64,000 nucleotides of DNA from Terracoccus sp. 273MFTsu3.1. Its GTDB lineage: Bacteria > Actinomycetota > Actinomycetes > Actinomycetales > Dermatophilaceae. The notes below the pieces were generated by a model, which saw nothing but the letters and a program-made list of their open reading frames with translations, was not told the DNA's origin and did no database searches. Shown piece by piece: positions 60,524 through 64,000 of this stretch (position 1 is its first letter; each line of letters opens with the position of its first letter). The stretch is from the NCBI RefSeq assembly GCF_000383675.1, contig NZ_KB911820.1:248001-312000 (forward strand), in the 5' to 3' direction. The translations under genes and the position numbers were made by a program.

Positions 60524-61717
60524 TCAGGCGACGGTGTGGATCGGGTCGTTCGGCAGCTTGCGCACCTTGGCGCGCCGGCGCCGGCGCTCCGGGATCATCG
60601 AGCGCATCTCCTCGAGGCGGCCGAAGCACAGCAGGCGGTCCTCCGCCTCGAGCACGACCCGGCGTCGAGGGTTGGGGATGACGCTCGTGCCGCGGTGCAG
60701 GGTGAGCACCTGGAGGTCGCGCTCCTCGAGGCCTGAGTCGCCGATCGTCTTGCCGATGATGTCGGCGCCCGCGTGCACGACGAGCTCGGCGACGCCGTAG
60801 CCGGTCGAGACGGTGAGCCGCTGGCGCACGTCGATCTCGGGGAAGGCGACCTGGCCGGCGATGTGGTCGATGATCGCGCCGGCGACGTCGAGCTTCGTCG
60901 CAGTCTCGATGCCCTCGAGGCCGGGGGAGGAGTTGACCTCCATGACGAGCGGGCCGTCGTTGCCCTCGAGCATGTCGACACCGGCGACGCGCAGGCCCAT
61001 GATCTGGGCCGAGCGCACAGCGGCCTGCTCGTACTCCGGCGTCAGCTCGACCGCCTCGACGGTGCCGCCGCGGTGGACGTTGGAGCGGAACTCGTCACCG
61101 CTGGCCCGCCGCCGCATGGCGGCCACGACGCGGTCGCCGACGACGAGCGCACGGATGTCGCGTCCCCGGCTCTCGGTGACGAAGCTCTGGATGAGCACGT
61201 TCTGCTTCGTGCTGTGCAACGTCTCGATGATCGCCTCGGCGATCTTGATGTCGGGCGCGAGGATGACGCCGATGCCCTGGGTGCCCTCGAGCAGCTTGAT
61301 GACGACGGGGGCCCCGCCGACGCGCTCGATGGCCGGCATGACGTCGGCGCGGTTGCGCACGAAGGTCGTTGCGGGCATGCCGATCTGGTGGCGCGAGAGG
61401 ATCTGCGCGGCGCGGAGCTTGTCGCGGGCGTTGGAGATGCCGTTGGCCGTGTTCGGTGTGTAGACGTCCATCTGCTCGAACTGGCGCACGACGGCCGTGC
61501 CGAAGTAGGTGATCGAGTTGCCGATGCGCGGCAGCACCGCGTCGTAGTCGGAGATCGGGCGTCCGCGGAACTGCAGGTCCGGCTCCGGGCCCGACAGGTC
61601 GATGGCGAAGCGAAGCGTGTTGAGCACCCGCACCTGGTGCCCGCGGTCGAGCGCTGCGGTGCGCAGGCGCTGCGTCGAGTAGGCACGCGGCGCGCGGGAG
61701 AGGATCGCGAGTTTCAT
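60524..61717 (-). CDS. rimK: RimK family ATP-grasp ligase with C-terminal RCK_C-like domain
   Basis: A 397-aa protein. Residues ~1-290 match RimK (MKLAILSRAPRAYST, VVIKLLEGTQGIGV, DMLEGNDGPLVMEVNSSPGLEGIE with the Mg-binding Glu/Asn). E. coli RimK adds glutamates to ribosomal protein S6. Residues ~300-385 look like a TrkA C-terminal (RCK_C) ligand domain, so this is a fusion that may answer to a nucleotide or ion. ATG at 61717 follows AGGA. It is divergent from a RimB-like protein gene with 24 bases between. Confidence 0.9.
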   Translation of the reverse strand: MKLAILSRAPRAYSTQRLRTAALDRGHQVRVLNTLRFAIDLSGPEPDLQFRGRPISDYDAVLPRIGNSITYFGTAVVRQFEQMDVYTPNTANGISNARDKLRAAQILSRHQIGMPATTFVRNRADVMPAIERVGGAPVVIKLLEGTQGIGVILAPDIKIAEAIIETLHSTKQNVLIQSFVTESRGRDIRALVVGDRVVAAMRRRASGDEFRSNVHRGGTVEAVELTPEYEQAAVRSAQIMGLRVAGVDMLEGNDGPLVMEVNSSPGLEGIETATKLDVAGAIIDHIAGQVAFPEIDVRQRLTVSTGYGVAELVVHAGADIIGKTIGDSGLEERDLQVLTLHRGTSVIPNPRRRVVLEAEDRLLCFGRLEEMRSMIPERRRRRAKVRKLPNDPIHTVA

Positions 61718-61741
61718 GCAGGGTCCTGCCAAGATGGGCGG

Positions 61742-62218
61742 GTGTCTGGGCCGGCCTATTCAAGCACTCCTGTCGGATGGAGGGAGTGGGTCGGTATGCC
61801 CGGAATCGGCCTGCCGTGGCTCAAGGCCAAGATCGACACCGGAGCCCGCACGTCGTCGTTGCACGCCGCGGACGTCGAGGAGTTCGACCGCGACGGGCAG
61901 CCCTGGGTGCGGTTCACCGTGCACCCCTGGCAGGACGCCGACGACGACGCCCGGACCATCGAGTGCCCCGTGCACGACCGCCGCAGCGTGCGCAGCTCCT
62001 CGGGCCACGTGACCAAGCGCTACGTCGTGCGCCTCGACCTCTCGCTCGCCGGGCGCACGGTGCCGGCCGAGGTGACGCTGAGCAAGCGCGACCGGATGGG
62101 CTTCCGGATGCTCGTCGGCCGTGAGGCCCTGCGCCAGGGCTACGTCGTCGACCCGTCGCGCTCGTACGCCGGCGGCAAGCCCCCCAAGGACGTCCGCCGC
62201 CGCAACCGCGGTCGCTGA
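61742..62218 (+). CDS. RimB-like retropepsin-fold protein (DUF785, putative ATP-dependent zinc protease family)
   Basis: A 158-aa protein of the single-domain aspartyl-protease fold with KIDTGARTSSLHA (catalytic Asp32) and KRYVVRLDLSLAG, then MLVGREAL. In Pseudomonas, RimB works with RimK on S6 tail modification; the divergent rimK here suggests the same partnership. GTG 61742 keeps the conserved GWREW start but has no good ribosome site; a leaderless mRNA is possible. Its 3' end overlaps the MFS gene on the other strand by 79 bases. Confidence 0.85.
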   Translation: MSGPAYSSTPVGWREWVGMPGIGLPWLKAKIDTGARTSSLHAADVEEFDRDGQPWVRFTVHPWQDADDDARTIECPVHDRRSVRSSSGHVTKRYVVRLDLSLAGRTVPAEVTLSKRDRMGFRMLVGREALRQGYVVDPSRSYAGGKPPKDVRRRNRGR

Positions 62219-63390
62219 CCTGCGCGCACGAGCGCCGTCCCGAGGAGCGCCATCGCTGCTGCGCCGAACGGCGCCCCCGGGCCGTATGCCGTCCCGAGCG
62301 TCGCGAGGATCGCCGGCGCGACCGACGTGGCGAGTCCCCACGTCAGTCCCAGCACGGCGAGGTAGGTGCCGCGCGACCCGTCCGGCGCCAGCGTGCCGGC
62401 GCGGGCCATCGTCGTCGCGATGACGAGCAGGCTGCCGACGTCGAAGGCGACGAGGCCGGCGGCGAGGGCGACCGGGTGGCCGGCGAGGGCGATCGTCGCG
62501 AGTCCCGCCGAGGCGACCATCTCGCCGACGAGGAGCACCCCGGCGTCGTCGGTGCGGCGGCGCAGCGCGGCCGCGAGCCACGCCCCCGGGACGCCGGCCG
62601 CAGCACCCGCGGCCAGGACCCAGCCGGTGACGGCCGGTGACAGGCCGCGCTGCTCGACGAGGAGTGGCACGCCGAAGACGACGACCATCGTCACGGTCGC
62701 CGCGACCGTGCCGAAGGCGACGACGGGACGCAGGCGCCGGTCCGTGAGGGCAGCGACCCAGCGTGCGCGAGCCGGGGTCACGCCCACGTCGGTCGCCTCC
62801 CTCGGGGGCGACGAGGCGCCCGTGCTGCGGGGGATCCGGTGGGCCACGACGGCCGCGCACGCGAGGCAGGTGGCAGCGTCGACGACGAAGAGCCAGCGCA
62901 GGCCGAGTCCCGACACGGCTGCCGCGACGAGGCCGGCGAGGACGCCCGCGACGGCGAGCGAGGCGTTGAGCGCCGAGTAGGCGAAGGCGCGGGAGTGCTC
63001 GGGCACGAGGTCGGAGACGAGGGCCTGCGTCGGCGGCTCGACGACCTCGTAGGCGAGGCCGAGCAGGACGGCTCCGAGGAGCGCCCAGGCGAGGGTCGGC
63101 GCCGCGGCGATGACGAGCTGCGCGGCGGCGCAGCCGGCGAGACCGAGGAGCATCGTCGACCGGTGGCCCCACGCGTCCGCGAGGTGGCCACCGACGATCC
63201 GCGAGGGGATCGTCGCGACGCCGAAGCACGTGAGGGCCAGGGCCGTCTCGGCCGCTCCGGCCCCGAGCTCGCGAACGAGGAGCACCCCGAGGAAGGCCAT
63301 CGAGAAGCCGCCGAGCCGGTTGACGCAGCGGGCCGCGATGAGCACCCGCAACCGGGGCGGCAGGGACGGCGTGCGGGGTGGTCGGGCCAT
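62140..63390 (-). CDS. MFS transporter
   Basis: A 416-aa transporter with twelve helices. The loop 2-3 motif reads GGHLADAWGHRST, a variant of the MFS motif A, and the middle loop (about 190-215) is hydrophilic. It is likely a drug or metabolite exporter. It is divergent from the CGNR regulator gene, which probably controls it. Its last 79 bases lie opposite the end of the RimB-like gene. Confidence 0.9.
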   Translation of the reverse strand: MARPPRTPSLPPRLRVLIAARCVNRLGGFSMAFLGVLLVRELGAGAAETALALTCFGVATIPSRIVGGHLADAWGHRSTMLLGLAGCAAAQLVIAAAPTLAWALLGAVLLGLAYEVVEPPTQALVSDLVPEHSRAFAYSALNASLAVAGVLAGLVAAAVSGLGLRWLFVVDAATCLACAAVVAHRIPRSTGASSPPREATDVGVTPARARWVAALTDRRLRPVVAFGTVAATVTMVVVFGVPLLVEQRGLSPAVTGWVLAAGAAAGVPGAWLAAALRRRTDDAGVLLVGEMVASAGLATIALAGHPVALAAGLVAFDVGSLLVIATTMARAGTLAPDGSRGTYLAVLGLTWGLATSVAPAILATLGTAYGPGAPFGAAAMALLGTALVRAGQRPRLRRRTSLGGLPPAYERDGSTT

Positions 63391-63474
63391 TGTCCCTCCT
63401 GACTGTCGAACTAGACTTCGGTGGTCACGAGCCTACGAAGGGATAGGTGACTGGTCAAATGCGTTTCGACAGTC
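63390..63474 (+). promoter_or_regulatory. Promoter and inverted repeat between MFS and CGNR genes
   Basis: GACTGTCGAA (63401-63410) and TTCGACAGTC (63465-63474) form a perfect 10-bp inverted repeat 54 bases apart; the second arm lies inside the CGNR start. TTGTCC (63390-63395) and TAGACT (63412-63417), 16 bases apart, could be the promoter of the CGNR gene. A shared operator for both genes is inferred. Confidence 0.45.
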
Positions 63475-64000
63475 ATGTCGAGCGGCTGCTCGACGCGACG
63501 GTGGCCCTCGTCAACCTCGCGAGCCCCGGGGAGGCGCACGGGACGGCATACGACCCCCCCGTGGGGGCCGACCTCGTGCGAGGGGTGGCCGAGGCGACGT
63601 CCTCGCCCGAGCGGCGCTCGCGGCCGACGCCCGCGGACGCGCGGGGGCTGCTCGACGTCGTGCCGCAGGCACGTGTCGTCTTCGAGGCCGCGGATCGTGA
63701 CGACCTCGCGGCGGCGGCGGCCGTCGTCAACGACCTGCTCGTCTCGACCGCTGCCCGTCCTCGCCTCGACCCGGACGACGAGGGCCGACACCAGCTGCAC
63801 TTCCACGGCCCCGACGACGGGTTCGTCCGCGGGTGGCAGGCCGGGATCGCGTCGGGGCTGGCCGTCGCCATCGGCAGCGACCTCGGCGGCCGGCTCGGCG
63901 TGTGCGACGCCCCGGGCTGCGACCGCGTCTACGTCGACGGGTCGAAGAACGGCACGCGCCGCTACTGCTCGGCGCGGTGCCAGAGTCGCGTCAAGGCCGC
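63459..64000 (+). CDS. ABATE/CGNR zinc-finger regulator (partial)
   Basis: The first ~180 residues of a protein that runs off the window. The N-terminus (MRFDSHVERLLDATVALVNL) is the ABATE stress-response domain. The visible end carries the CGNR zinc finger: CDAPGCDRVYVDGSKNGTRR then YCSARCQSR, which supplies four Cys. Such proteins are predicted DNA-binding regulators next to exporter genes, here the divergent MFS transporter. ATG 63459 is used; GTG 63447 with AAGGGA before it is an alternative. Confidence 0.88.
   Translation, partial: MRFDSHVERLLDATVALVNLASPGEAHGTAYDPPVGADLVRGVAEATSSPERRSRPTPADARGLLDVVPQARVVFEAADRDDLAAAAAVVNDLLVSTAARPRLDPDDEGRHQLHFHGPDDGFVRGWQAGIASGLAVAIGSDLGGRLGVCDAPGCDRVYVDGSKNGTRRYCSARCQSRVKA

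Noticed and set aside
1-64000. tRNA, rRNA, CRISPR arrays, transposases and phage genes
   Set aside because: I looked for T-loop sequences, regular spaced repeats and recombinase motifs and found none I could support.

Overview
This 64 kb window is very GC-rich. Its genes use GC-ending codons and many GTG starts, and stop/start overlaps (ATGA, GTGA) are common. The gene set points to a high-GC actinobacterium: WXG100 proteins with an FHA/FtsK ATPase, Ino1 under a PadR regulator, SigE-family sigma factors, sugar ABC operons without ATPase genes, a 6C-like RNA, and an rpsF-ssb-rpsR-rplI block with dnaB on the same side. My best guess is order Micrococcales, near Intrasporangiaceae, but that placement is inference. 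I see no insertion sequence, prophage, CRISPR array, rRNA or tRNA. This looks like core chromosome.

Layout. (1) 1-9.5 kb: a type VII secretion-like module (DUF58 protein, transglutaminase-fold membrane protein, ubiquitin-like/FHA/FtsK ATPase, two WXG100 proteins). (2) 9.6-15.1 kb: an ECF sigma factor, a small beta-rich partner, a TPR-CHAT caspase-like protease and a cytoplasmic subtilase. This is the most interesting possible uncharacterised system here. (3) 15.1-25.3 kb: peroxiredoxin, DedA protein, septum-formation-like protein, ino1-padR, a sigma/anti-sigma pair, a class A PBP and a membrane glycosyltransferase. (4) 25.3-27.4 kb: rpsF-ssb-rpsR-rplI behind an S6:S18-type leader. (5) 28.1-34.1 kb: a cellobiose/beta-glucoside operon with its LacI-type repressor. 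(6) 34.2-41.6 kb: iolC, a 6C-like RNA, AraC/DUF1772, MATE pump, AlkD-like glycosylase, another sigma/anti-sigma pair, a methyltransferase and DUF2277. (7) 41.7-49.6 kb: an amino-sugar operon (ROK regulator, ABC importer, GH3 hexosaminidase, ROK kinase, NagB). (8) 49.6-51.5 kb: dnaB behind a cluster of DnaA boxes. (9) 51.5-56.5 kb: small proteins and a MerR-controlled ABC exporter. (10) 56.6-59.1 kb: metal homeostasis, with a CsoR-like site before a His-rich DUF4396 protein, an MntR box over a 31-aa micro-ORF, mntR, and a yybP-ykoY riboswitch before a GDT1 manganese exporter. (11) 59.2-64 kb: DinB protein, TatA, RimK with a divergent RimB-like protein, an MFS transporter and a CGNR regulator cut by the window edge.

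How the parts work together. Both sugar operons follow the actinobacterial plan of binding protein plus two permeases with the ATPase supplied elsewhere, and both carry a strong hairpin just after the binding-protein gene. The manganese locus combines a transcriptional sensor (MntR) and an RNA sensor in under 2 kb. Three sigma-factor genes each sit beside a likely partner gene. The heptamer GTATGCC/GGCATAC occurs about 27 times on both strands, well above what base composition predicts.
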